Source: Gymnopus androsaceus JB14 (taxonomy: Eukaryota; Basidiomycota; Agaricomycetes; Agaricales; Omphalotaceae). Taken from it: a stretch of 10,217 nucleotides of DNA. Positions within the stretch are counted from its first letter, which is position 1, and each line of letters opens with the position of its first letter. The stretch lies in NCBI GenBank assembly GCA_009733575.1, contig ML769532.1, positions 43,735-53,951 of the forward strand, in the 5' to 3' direction. Below the pieces are notes generated by a model. It was not told the DNA's origin and made no database searches. It was given only the letters and a program-made list of their open reading frames with translations. Position numbers and translations under genes: made by a program. This document shows, one piece after another, positions 1-7,757 of this stretch.

Positions 1-2
1 AA

Positions 3-765
3 CCAGTTCGAGGGTGTCAGCAAAATCCAGGACTTTTTCAGCGTGGGTTTGGTCAAGAGGGAAGCGCAGGCAATGGTGTTACAGAGATCAGGCATATGGT
101 GGTAAATGCTGTTCTTGATTGTGAAGAGGATGTGGTTTTCGAGGTCAGGGGCATCTCCATCCTGGTTAGAGGTTAACATGCAGATGGTCCATGACTTGCC
201 AATGGGGGTTGTTGAGGCAGGAGGAGGTGACCAGTAATCCCAACACCAAAGTCAAAGGACTGTTGGTGGAATGCATCTGAAGCATCACATCCCAGAGCCA
301 GTACCACCGGGAGAAAGATAGGCTTGTCGTATTTTTATGCACTGGGGGGCAATTGTGGTACCACCTCATCTGCAACCCCACTGCGACCGCCTTGATTGGT
401 GTTTCCTCTGCCTCAGCCTCCTCTGTTACCACCACAAGGGATTGCAGCCAGCTGGTCCAGGGAGTTGCGGTGCATAGACAATTGCAATATCTCTCTCTTT
501 GACAGCCATACAAAATGAAAATCAACAAAGTTGATCAAACATGCTGGATCCTGTATGGAGCCCCAATCTCCCAACGTGGCAACATCTTTGCAAAAGTGGC
601 CGAGGATAATGCAATCAAATTGATGATTCACTCCCTGAAGTCTGGTGTCTATGAGTGGGCCCATATGCAGGTATACCCAATGGCGGTAGAATGCACACTG
701 TGCAAAGTTGATACCACCCAACCTTCCAATGCCCCTACATGTCCCTGGACTCCTGGTATGGCACT
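3..765 (-). pseudogene. Decayed open frame, probably a mobile-element protein relic
   Basis: Reading leftwards on the minus strand, one frame stays protein-like from about 765 to about 260, with two in-frame stops: TGA at 413-415 and TAA at 335-337. It contains a Gly/Arg/Asn-rich stretch just around the first stop (GGNRGG, then GRGNTNQGG) and a later segment LPVVLALGCDASDAF. Near 255 the sense shifts by one base and continues open to the window edge (SPPPASTTPIGKSW, then DLENHILFTIKNSIYHHMPD). Two stops plus a frameshift make it a pseudogene. I do not recognise the family. A Gly/Arg-rich break in a repeat-like setting is compatible with a retroelement or transposon protein, but that is inference. 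An overlapping plus-strand frame with an ATG (515-799, 94 residues) also looks protein-like, so the strand of the right half is uncertain. The sequence continues off the left edge. Confidence 0.35.
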
Positions 766-799
766 AAAACCCAGGTTGTGGAGATGGTCAAAGCAGTGA

Positions 800-1120
800 A
801 GGAGGAGGAAACTGTGGCTGGATCTAATGCGTAATTTTTATATACTTTCAAAACTATTCTTTTGTCCCAATCACTTCACAATACTACCCATTTTACATAC
901 TTAAATTTAAAATCTGATATAAAATGAACTTTCTCCTGCCTTCCCCACCTTTCCTTCATCATCTACTGTCCCCCCCCTGCTCCCCCTCTCTTGGTTCATC
1001 CTTCCCCCCCCTTCTTTTGACAAGGATAGATCTACAATGATCATCTGTTTCATGACCTATACATCTGAACAATGAATAACAATATTGTTTTGTCACTCTC
1101 ATGCCCTGTGCCCCAGAAAA
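800..1120. other. Non-coding stretch with pyrimidine-rich tract
   Basis: No supported gene. The first half is A/T-rich. From about 930 to 1018 the plus strand is strongly pyrimidine-rich, with C7 to C8 runs near 970 and 1005. I see no clear promoter or repeat boundary. Confidence 0.5.
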
Positions 1121-1598
1121 TTAACCAACCCCAATAGTATCTCTGTCAAAAGGTGGGTCCTCGGAATCCAGGTTTCGTGCAGACACAACATAGGTAGTTG
1201 TGCACCCTCCATCTGCCAAATATACTTCTCTGTATGTGGGTTGAAATGGATGGGGGCCAGCTTGAGAGCTCAAGGTAAGCCAACCTCCCCGGGCTAGAGG
1301 TTGTACATACACGCTCTCAAGCCGCAGTAGTGGTTCAGAGTCCACTTGCTGGCAGTCCCAGCAAGCCAACCCCTGTCTCTGCAATCGATCCTGGAACCAT
1401 GCAGAAATGGGCTAGGTACCTCTTCCAGTTTGCTTGTCGTCTTTGCGGGGCGACGCCATCAACCGGTCCCCTCATAGCTGCTAGTGCCATAAGCACTGTC
1501 CCATACTCCTCCTTCAGCCCTTCAGGTACGTCTTCGCGTCCCTCTGGTTTTACTAATGGTTTTTTGGTTACAGGTTCATCCAGGTCTGGAGAGCCCAT
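1121..1598 (-). pseudogene. Unrecognised open frames joined by a frameshift
   Basis: Two overlapping minus-strand frames look protein-like. The upstream one (1598 to about 1420) reads MGSPDLDEPVTKKPL and onward through EEYGTVLMALAAMRG to ANWKRYLAHF. The downstream one (about 1415 to 1121) reads ISAWFQDRLQRQGLACWDCQ and continues to a stop at about 1121. The join requires a one-base shift near 1415, so the unit appears frameshifted, or it contains an intron I cannot place. The CWDC pair and Trp/Gln-rich context are not diagnostic. Plus-strand frames over the same bases are open too (see 1600-1935), so assignment to the minus strand is tentative. A mobile-element origin is plausible from the neighbourhood but not shown. 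Confidence 0.25.
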
Positions 1599-1599
1599 A

Positions 1600-1935
1600 A
1601 TTGACGCTCCCGGTTATCAGAGGCTCGGGGAAGGATTTAGGATTGGTGCGGGATGGCCTATGCTACGTACGGCCCACAGAGGGATCGACGACCTACAAAG
1701 TCAGACTGGAAAAGATCCTACGTCAAACAGAAGACCATTTCCCAATGACCAAGGGGAAAGCTCTCAACAAAATGAGCAGGAGCAACCACCTCCTGAGGCT
1801 ACGCAAGGGACACAGATCCCTGATGCCTCTGATAATGAAAATGACCATGTCGCATCCAACAGAAGGATGAACAATGAACTTCATGAATGGGAAAACCTCA
1901 ATTGTCCTGAATCAAAAAGTAACCTCTTAGGATAG
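1600..1935 (+). CDS. Hypothetical protein fragment with disordered Gln/Pro/Glu-rich tail
   Basis: The plus frame is open from 1279 to a stop at 1933-1935. There is no ATG near its left end (the in-frame codon at 1330 is GTG), so any real start or splice lies elsewhere. The right half is the most protein-like part: QGESSQQNEQEQPPPEATQ, then a D/N-rich segment and NNELHEWENL. That is typical of disordered fungal sequence. A candidate 48-nt in-frame intron lies at 1526-1573 (GTACGT donor, TTTACTAAT branch, TTACAG acceptor); removing it keeps the frame. The left half overlaps opposite-strand frames. No family recognised. It could equally be a relic inside the mobile-element debris. Confidence 0.25.
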   Translation: MDAPGYQRLGEGFRIGAGWPMLRTAHRGIDDLQSQTGKDPTSNRRPFPNDQGESSQQNEQEQPPPEATQGTQIPDASDNENDHVASNRRMNNELHEWENLNCPESKSNLLG

Positions 1936-1967
1936 TTTAGGTACATCAGTTTTCAATCCTAACTAGG

Positions 1968-2564
1968 TCATATATAGTGGTTGCCTGAAGTGGCCCACAC
2001 ACCTCCCTCATGCCCTTCCAAACTCTGCAGTAAGCGTCCCGTGGTAGGAGAATAAACACCAATAGATTGATCATCGGAAGCGCTGATGATTCGATTCTGA
2101 GAGAATAAAAGACACGTTACGACGCTATGCCCATGCACAGGGAACTCGATATGTTTAGGCGATGGATTCGAGATCCAGCGCGTAAGAGTGAGGTATCTCG
2201 ACTTGAACAAGACTTTGTACGGATGTGCAAGTGGGAGAACACCTTTCCCACTGACGATGGCTTTCCGCCGATGCTTCATCAGCATCTTGCAAAAGTTTGC
2301 TTCACTTTCGCCTCCGCACCATAAACCTTTGCGAATGAGGAGATCCCGCCAGAGGATCTCGTCACCTTCGATTGTTGCTCTCCAAGCTTTGCAGACCATA
2401 CAAGCCCTGCCTACTTCCTGTAAGTTCAGATATCTAAGGATTCGAGAAAGACTGGGGAGGTCCAGCGAAAGACCGGGATTGTCGAGATCCATAATGAAAG
2501 TAGGAGAGAAAGAAGTGTTAGTGTAGAATGAATTATAAGTAGCGGAGTAAAGACACTGCTCCAT
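1968..2564 (-). CDS. Truncated F-box/WD40 protein, Cdc4/Fbw7-like
   Basis: The protein has 198 residues from the ATG at 2564 (a second in-frame ATG is at 2492). Residues about 36-82 form an F-box: LPSLSRILRYLNLQEVGRAC, followed by WRATIEGDEILWRDLL. Next comes a basic linker with RWISNPSPKHIEF, then one WD40 repeat from about 145 (HGHSVVTCLLFSQNRIISA, SDDQSIGVYSPTTGRLL) and the beginning of a second, EGHEGGVWA. That order and the VVTCL...D...I.VY...GHEGGVWA signature are those of Cdc4/Fbw7 substrate receptors of SCF ubiquitin ligases, which bind Skp1 through the F-box and phospho-degrons through the WD40 propeller. Family members carry seven to eight WD40 repeats; here only about 1.2 remain before a TGA stop. 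Without a propeller it should not bind substrate, so it is likely a 5' gene fragment or pseudogene. No intron is visible, unlike its intron-rich neighbour. Confidence 0.8.
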   Translation of the reverse strand: MEQCLYSATYNSFYTNTSFSPTFIMDLDNPGLSLDLPSLSRILRYLNLQEVGRACMVCKAWRATIEGDEILWRDLLIRKGLWCGGESEANFCKMLMKHRRKAIVSGKGVLPLAHPYKVLFKSRYLTLTRWISNPSPKHIEFPVHGHSVVTCLLFSQNRIISASDDQSIGVYSPTTGRLLQSLEGHEGGVWATSGNHYI

Positions 2565-2780
2565 TGTCCTCGGCACTGAATGGTCTGACAGTGAAATTGA
2601 GATGAATCGATATGATTAGAGTACTAATGATACAGCAAACGGCCCCTAGATATCCCAAATTATACATGCAAGCAGTGTCCGAGGCGTAGAATACTCGAGA
2701 GAATTATGCAAGATGAGCGTGTGTATATGTATATCATAAACAGAACGTCAGTCACTGTCAGTCAAAAAGCAACCTGGCTT
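2565..2780. promoter_or_regulatory. Intergenic region between two minus-strand genes
   Basis: These 216 bases must hold the 3' end of the membrane-protein gene and the promoter of the F-box fragment. I see no recognisable operator, TATA box or termination signal that I would defend. Confidence 0.35.
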
Positions 2781-3976
2781 TTACAATGCAGTACGACTGG
2801 ACTTGAACACAGGAGCGTGGTGGATGGCTTCTTCATCTTCATCATATTCCTCCTCCTCCTCTGCTTCCTCATCATCTTCATCATACTGAGAAGCACTCTG
2901 TACGGACTCCCGAGTAGGCTCGGGAGAAGCAAAGCTAGAAGTCGTTGACCGGTTCCTACTAAGAGCAACGGGGACAGTTGGAGGCGAGTGTGGAGGAGGG
3001 GGAGTAGCATATCGAGGGAGAGACTCTTCTGGCCTTTGGAGAATGAATCCCCGAAGCCCAGCAGCCTTCTCACCCTGTCGCCCGAACCCATAGCTTGACT
3101 TGTCGGTGCTCCTGATGGATCCAAACTCTGAAGCCAACTTGGGCTTCTCGCTATTTCCACTATAGCTGTTGTGTATGAACGCAGGTGATGCGTTGACAAA
3201 GACTGGGCGAGGATCGTGGATAGTAGGGAGGACGGCCTTGGATTCCGAACGCCATGAGGTGATGGAACGTTTGGTTTTGGCGGATTCACGGAAGATGAGG
3301 CCAATGAGCATGTTCAAACAGCCCAGGCTAAAGAGGAAGAAGGCGGAAACGAGCGTGAACTCGTCGACGTGATGAGACAAAATCTGGGCACCGATCCTAC
3401 AGGAAATTAGTCAGAAAAAATTAAACTGTGCATGGGAGGCAACGTACAAGCACTGGAAGATACCCAACGCGCCAGTGCCAAAGCCAGATCCAAGAACCGG
3501 GAAGAAGTGGTCAAAGAAGGACATTGGCCAGCTGCACTCGGATACTACAAGAACGATTAGAACAAGGCAAAAAGAAGGGAAACCTCAACACATACAGATA
3601 AGAATGACGGTCTGAAAGATGATCAAAAGACTGGCCACGACGGACCAGAAAATTCCGGCGGGTTGGTTGGGGACAGTGCTTCCACTAAGCAACTTATTAG
3701 ATACGAAGAGTTAGGGAATTAGAACGGAACATACGCAATGTAATCCATGTTCATCGCAGCCATGGTAGCATTGTTGTCGCCTTTGTGAGCTTCGTAGTAG
3801 TTGACAGCCTTGATGTTCGTGACGATGACGAAGATGGTACTCGAAAACACGAGTAGCATCGAAATGATGCTCAGTGCGCGCACGGCATTGAGACCAATAA
3901 AAGTATCTTCAATAAGAGTTAATGAAAAGTAGGGTAGGAATAGATAAAATAACATACAACCACGAGGAGGAAGCAT
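2781..3976 (-). CDS. Conserved fungal four-helix membrane protein (DUF7598-like), five exons
   Basis: Exons are 3958-3976, 3735-3906, 3596-3684, 3448-3544 and 2781-3396. The introns between them are 50-51 nt with GTATGT donors (GTACGT for the last), TTAAC or CTAAT branch sites, and TAG acceptors (AAG in intron 1). Splicing gives 993 nt, 330 residues, with every junction in frame. Predicted membrane helices lie at about 13-36 (ALSIISMLLVFSSTIFVIV), 76-94, 114-133 and 140-161 (TLVSAFFLFSLGCLNMLIGL). Conserved-looking loops include GSTVPNQPAG and LSHHVDEF. The tail of about 165 residues is Ser/Pro-rich and ends in an acidic run (297-315, Asp/Glu with Tyr). From memory this matches a basidiomycete family catalogued as DUF7598; the molecular function is unknown to me. 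The gene sets the local splice-signal standard against which the intron array further right can be judged. Confidence 0.88.
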
Positions 3977-4651
3977 TTTCGTTTCGTTTGTTATCGTTTG
4001 TGGTAATGAGAAGAGAATTTTCTAGCGATACAAGAGTGTGTGCGAGTCGATGAAGATCGTCAAAGGGTGTCCCAGCACCGGGTCGGTCGTTAAAAGAATG
4101 TCTAGAGGGAAGGAAACGTTCCAAGCGGAGAAGGCAGGAAACGAGGGCAAGTGAGAATTCATCTGTGGCTCGGGGCTTCTTATAACAGCGAGGACAAGGC
4201 TTGTACAAAAGGATGTTATTGTTCTGGACTTAAAGAGTACAATGTGCAAAGAACAATAGCAAAGCGGACGGCGGGAAGAGAACAATAAAAACCTTGTATT
4301 TTTGGGCGGCTATTACAGCGGCCATCTCGGGCCGACAGCCCCGATGCCGGCCGATTGTCTTCAAGTGGCTTGATACTTATTGACATTGGTTTATCACCAT
4401 CGATGTCGTTTATTTGCTCCTTTCTAGACCTCCATGTCTGTTATACAAGCATCTGAACATCTTGGATTCTAGTACCTACGTATAGCGGGTGTTAGTAAGT
4501 ACTCAACTGTCAACACAACTCCGACCAGTTTTCTCGATAGCCGGATTTTCCGAGAGTGAAGAAAAACGTTCTCTGCTCATCCTAGCGGACTACCAAACTT
4601 TTTAGCTTGGGCCCAGGTTCATCATTACTCAAGTACCGCGTACCGGTACAT
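3977..4651. other. Upstream region of the membrane-protein gene, otherwise unassigned
   Basis: The right-to-left sequence from 3977 to about 4300 should hold the 5' UTR and promoter of the membrane-protein gene; I see no clear TATA box. A GC-rich patch with repeated GGCC/CCGG motifs lies at about 4305-4362. A 10-bp perfect palindrome GTACCGGTAC is at 4640-4649. Minus-strand frames over 3909-4285 are open but unrecognised and probably chance. Confidence 0.4.
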
Positions 4652-4720
4652 GGCCAATGTAGCGAAGTGGTTATCCACTTGTGCAATCAGATGATTCTGG
4701 GTTCGAGTCCCAACTGGTTC
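4652..4720 (+). tRNA. tRNA-like Pol III element (tRNA pseudogene or SINE head)
   Basis: TAGCGAAGTGG at 4660-4670 fits the A box, and GGTTCGAGTCC at 4700-4710 fits the B box. They are spaced as in a tRNA gene. The T arm pairs (TGGG with CCCA around TTCGAGT), and GGCCAAT can pair with ACTGGTT as a weak acceptor stem with two G-U pairs and one mismatch. The D and anticodon arms do not fold properly: AAGTGG and CCACTT form a private hairpin instead, and no anticodon stem is convincing. A T5 run at 4738-4742 and a T6 run at 4753-4758 could terminate Pol III. This is best read as a decayed tRNA or a tRNA-derived SINE, not a working tRNA. Confidence 0.45.
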
Positions 4721-5103
4721 TTTAGAGAGAAAGTGGATTTTTAAGACGTTAATTTTTTCCTGTCCGCAGTTCCTTTATCATCTTCCTCGGGATTGATGCT
4801 GAAGGCCTAATTCAGAGGAAACTAGTACTGCATTGGAAATCGTAATGCTCCGGGCACCAAAGCCTGTGTAGCCTGAGCCTACAATAAACAACGTAGAGAT
4901 TATACATGTCAGTACGTCAGTGTCAGAGATCTCAGGGTTTGAAGTAAGCTATTCGACTGGTTCTCAACAGGAGCGCCTGCTAGTAAGCCTCATTCTTTCC
5001 TTCTTCACTTGCTGAACCTGACAGCGAACGGACCCATTTTCTCTGGCATATGCTATACCAGCTTTGAATGGAGAGTGATGAAATAACGACTCGATAATTT
5101 GTA
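4721..5103. other. Unassigned stretch between tRNA-like element and MFS relic
   Basis: After the T-runs noted for the tRNA-like element I see no gene. The N-terminal part of the decayed transporter may once have lain here, but I could not recognise it. A candidate acceptor (TTTGTAG ending at 5103) marks the left edge of the recognisable transporter sequence. Confidence 0.35.
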
Positions 5104-5740
5104 GGTGTAGTGGGAGTCATAGCTCCTTTCATCATGAAGACCCTTCTCAACGACTACGGTCGAGAACTTTGTTTTCATTAGTACTTTATCAGGGCCAATC
5201 CTCGAGTCCCAGCCGAGACATACGAGCTATGAACGTTTTCTGATTTAATGCATATCAATCATCTTGATCCTCCTTTGGTCTACGCTCATTTCTATCACAG
5301 CTTTCGCTCTTTTAATCATATTCAGGAAGTCTTGCGCTTGCGTTCATTAATGGTTAGTTCAAACACTGATATTGTATAGGAATCTCACCTCGTTCTGCAT
5401 ACCTCGGTGCCAGGTATAGTGTTCCTTTCATGGCTTTCGGACTCGACATCCGATGGTATACTATTCTTCCTCTGGGCCGGGATTCACCGAGAGCCTCGCT
5501 CCCCTCCTCGCATTTGCCTGTGTCTATGGCTTCCTCACACTGCAATTTGGCCTCCATTCGTAGCTACTAGCCCAGAGTCAGCGGATGGAGATGATCTTCG
5601 GGAAGCGTCGATGCTCATGAGTGTCTTTGTAGCAGGTAAGATTCCTCGCTATATCTACCTATCATAACATGGATACTAACACTGAACCACAGGCCGGGGT
5701 AACCGTATGCGGCCTCTTTTCCGATGAAACCGATGTCATA
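5104..5740 (+). pseudogene. Decayed MFS transporter, monocarboxylate-transporter type
   Basis: Pieces of one protein can be read in different frames in the expected order. At 5104, GVVGVIAPFIMKTLLNDYG resembles the helix and Arg/Gly motif (G..G..P.I...LL..YG) of fungal MCT-like MFS proteins. A stop follows, then in the same frame FIRANPRVPAETYEL (the P.RVP loop) and another stop. From 5407 comes SWLSDSTSDGILFFLWAG (the G.LSD..... motif region). In another frame at 5492-5560 comes APLLAFACVYGFLTLQFGL (F...YGF helix). Back in the earlier frame is REASMLMSVFVAG, followed by a good intron at 5636-5692 (GTAAGA donor, TACTAAC branch, CACAG acceptor) and then a RG...VCGLFSD motif after a shift. Multiple stops and frameshifts show loss of function. 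A working member would carry small carboxylates or similar solutes across the plasma membrane. Confidence 0.55.
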
Positions 5741-6357
5741 CACAAGCTAAGCTTTAAGTTTACGTCGAGATCCAGAAAAAAATTCGGACTGACTACTAGA
5801 TACGCAACCTCCTATGAGCCTGGACACAGGCAGAAACGGCGCATTACTGCCATCAGCCATCGAATGAATCCGAATACAAAGTCCGAGTTTACTGGCGAGA
5901 GGTCGACTCGGATAAAATGTGTGATTTGCTCCACTGACATTTCAGACAGCCTACATGATTTGTGGGCAGTTGATTCAGCCGTTACTACTCTGAAACCGAC
6001 TCGTTAGAGGGTTGGAGAACATATCAAGTAAGAAGAAACTTGAAGCAACGTTGTGTCAGCGCTAGAAATAATCTAAAAATGGTACGTGCATCCTTCAACC
6101 CGGTACAACGCGCTAGGGATTTTATAATCACTTTAGGCTCACCCACATAGCCGGCGTTCTTCAAAACTTGAGCGCATTCAAATCTACATTATTGTCACAT
6201 ATCAATCCGCTGGCTCCAAAGCTTCAGTATTCAATCCTTGATTGCGGAAGATGCTGAATTAGACTCGCATCGCGTCAATTTCGCACTGGTCACTTTCTCT
6301 GAGCCGACTAATTCCAGATCTAATATCTTGCACAGTAGACTCTACTACTGGACTTGA
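5741..6357. other. Unassigned region after the transporter relic
   Basis: A plus frame stays open to 6007, but its translation beyond about 5740 is basic and low in hydrophobic residues, unlike an MFS protein, and I recognise nothing in it. From 6008 to 6357 I see no gene or repeat. Confidence 0.35.
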
Positions 6358-6891
6358 ATGTCGTACATTACTGCCCATCGATTTGCTACTGATCAGCTTA
6401 CATGGTCTTCTCTTAGTTCGTATCTTCAATCACAAAAAACATTGCTGACTCGGAGCATATCCAGCACAACTGCACAAGGCGCATATTTACCGCCAACCGA
6501 AAGATACATGACTCGGGGTCTCAAACCCAAGTTGTTCCAAGAAGTTGAAGAACGTCAGGCCTGCTATGTTTCAGTAGTAATGACAACACAATGCAGAAGC
6601 GCGCACTTTGGAGTGTCTCTTCAATCCCGATTTCGGAAGCTTCCTCTCCGTCTTTCCAGGCTTCCATCTTCGTCTGTCCGTTCCCCATTGCCGATCTCAA
6701 ATGATCTCAATCTTTCAGAATCAGAGTTCACTGCGGGATTTTCTCCAGATTTCACTACAGGTTCTGTATCCATCCATGCAAGTCGCCAAAGTGACAACTT
6801 AGTCAACTACTTATTTGATCACTCTTATAAGTATTATATATGTCAGTCGGGCTCTCCAGAGCCCCGAATTATTTTCAGAAACAAACGGTGA
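6358..6891 (+). CDS. Hypothetical open frame, 177 residues, doubtful
   Basis: An ATG at 6358 opens 177 codons to a TGA at 6889-6891. The translation is Ser- and Arg-rich (SSLSSYLQSQ near the start, FRKLPLRLSRLPSSS in the middle) with no helix pattern, signal peptide or motif that I recognise. No intron with good signals is needed to keep it open. Shorter frames are open on both strands over 6608-6806, which suggests the length may be chance. It contains the 6849-6864 hairpin close to its end, which is unusual for a coding sequence and raises the possibility that the right end belongs to a repeat or LTR remnant. Confidence 0.15.
   Translation: MSYITAHRFATDQLTWSSLSSYLQSQKTLLTRSISSTTAQGAYLPPTERYMTRGLKPKLFQEVEERQACYVSVVMTTQCRSAHFGVSLQSRFRKLPLRLSRLPSSSVRSPLPISNDLNLSESEFTAGFSPDFTTGSVSIHASRQSDNLVNYLFDHSYKYYICQSGSPEPRIIFRNKR
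6849..6864. repeat. Short perfect hairpin, GGGCTCT-CC-AGAGCCC
   Basis: There is a seven-base perfect stem with a two-base loop, preceded by a TATATATG tract at 6835-6842. Such a pair can be part of an LTR or a transcript terminator. No matching second LTR is visible in the window, so its origin is unresolved. Confidence 0.4.
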
Positions 6892-6948
6892 AGCTGAATT
6901 CAAAGAAAGGATGTGCAAGTACAAAACAAATGAGCGTTTTCCATCTTT

Positions 6949-7616
6949 TTATCTGAGTCCGCCTAATTCTCCAAACTCCAAATCTCCAAAGTGACATACT
7001 GATGCATTTTCCTTCTCCTTTACCCGCCAATCCCTCTTCCCTTCATCACTAAATGGCATCGTAGAATCAGGCTGTAGAGGAAAAAACGACATGTTAATAG
7101 AAAGTAAGGGATATAAGTTTAAGTACCGCATACCATCATTTGAATCTAGTAGAGAGGAAAGCCCCGGAAGGAAAAAGCAACATATTAGCATTGAGTGAGT
7201 CATAAAACATGCTACATACCAGCCTCTGGGTCCAGAAAGACAAATGTTAGCAGTGAGCAAGAAGTAAAGCATATTACATACTAGCAGCTGGGGAGCAAAA
7301 AACAATACATCAGTAGTGAGCAAGTGAGGTAAAGCATATTTACTATTTCATACCTCCAACTAGGGAAGCGGAAGAAAAAGTATCAGTGGTGATCAAGAAA
7401 CAAAGGATATTACATACCAGCAGCTGGGGAGTGAAAAACAGAAACAGTGCATTAGTAACAAGCAAGAAATATAGTATGTTACATACAATCTAGGGAATAG
7501 AAAGACAAAGTATCAGAAGTGAACAGGAAATATAGCATCTTACATACCAAGGGCTGGGGAGCAAAAAAAAAAGTATTAGTAGCAAGTAAGTAATAAAGCA
7601 TATTACGTACCATTGC
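6949..7616 (-). CDS. Putative nine-exon micro-exon gene encoding a 56-residue peptide
   Basis: Candidate exons (minus strand, 5' to 3'): 7611-7616 GCAATG, 7548-7553 CCCTTG, 7487-7489 ATT, 7418-7423 CTGCTG, 7354-7359 TTGGAG, 7282-7287 CTGCTA, 7220-7225 AGGCTG, 7134-7145 (12 nt), 6949-7071 (123 nt with TAA). Introns are 56-74 nt with donors GTACGT, GTATGT, GTATGA or GTATGC, branch sites CTAAT/CTGAT/CTAAC/TTAAC, and YAG acceptors. All internal exons are multiples of three and phase 0. The first exon ends in ATG, so translation gives M-PL-I-LL-LE-LL-RL-IQMM and then a hydrophilic 40-residue tail (PDSTMPFSDEGKRDW at its start, GELGGLR at its end). The hydrophobic head could be a membrane anchor or signal sequence; that is inference. 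The family is unknown to me. The last intron and terminal exon have no counterpart in the plus array within this window. Alternative: a satellite-like relic with no stable protein. Confidence 0.5.
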
Positions 7617-7661
7617 CTAGAGAACAGGAGAACAAAGTATCAGTATTGGGCAAGAAATAAG
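7201..7661 (-). repeat. Inverted copy of part of the plus-strand intron array
   Basis: Read leftwards from 7661, this arm follows the same order as plus 8679 to about 9125: exon pair GCAATG/CCCTTG against GCGATG/CCACCA, then ATT, CTGCTG, TTGGAG against TTGGTA, CTGCTA against CTACAG, and AGGCTG against CACCTG. Long intron stretches match almost base for base, for example the intron after ATT. The two arms are therefore an inverted duplication about one kilobase apart. Confidence 0.85.
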
Positions 7662-7757
7662 AGAGAGATTCAGCCAGCCCTCTTCCCCCGTATGTTTCTT
7701 TCTCCGTTCAGTTACGACCCTTTGTCGCTAATAACTTATTTTTTCTCTCTACATAAG
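7617..7757. promoter_or_regulatory. Head-to-head core between the two intron arrays, possible bidirectional promoter
   Basis: On the minus side, similarity to the array stops within an intron at about 7661: the sequence matches 8679-8715 from TATTTCTTGCCC onward but lacks its donor. From about 7662 to 7757 the sequence is unique in the window. It is pyrimidine-rich towards both outward ends (CTCTCTCTTATTTC on minus, TTTTTTCTCTCTACATAAG on plus), as at fungal start sites. The two candidate start codons, 7611-7613 on minus and 7763-7765 on plus, lie about 150 bp apart and face outwards. Confidence 0.35.
7690..7757 (+). other. Candidate 5'-UTR intron of the plus-strand array
   Basis: A GTATGT donor at 7690, a GCTAATAAC branch near 7726-7734, a pyrimidine tract and an AAG acceptor at 7757 outline a 68-nt intron unlike the array introns. 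AAG is a weak acceptor, but intron 1 of the membrane-protein gene also uses AAG. If it is not spliced, the exon ending in ATG simply has a longer 5' UTR. Confidence 0.35.

Noticed and set aside
2127..2526. Plus-strand open frames opposite the F-box gene
   Set aside because: The minus-strand translation has clear F-box and WD40 motifs; the plus frames have none.
2762..3304. Second minus-strand frame of 180 codons and plus-strand frames over the membrane-protein gene
   Set aside because: Shadows of the real exon 5 frame, which continues precisely from four well-spliced upstream exons.
4652..4720. Functional tRNA gene
   Set aside because: No anticodon stem or D stem forms, and the acceptor stem is weak.
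6790..6900. Solo LTR based on the TATATATG tract and hairpin
   Set aside because: No second copy, no TG...CA boundaries with a target-site duplication, and no primer-binding site could be identified.
6972..7019. A further 48-nt intron inside the terminal exon of the minus gene (GTATGTCACTTT to ACTCAG)
   Set aside because: It has a donor-like start but lacks a convincing branch site and pyrimidine tract, and the frame is open without removing it.
6949..7323. Continuous minus-strand open frame of 124 codons through the array
   Set aside because: It runs through four introns with good signals and starts at a non-array position. Only the part from 7071 to 6949 is likely to be coding, as the terminal exon.
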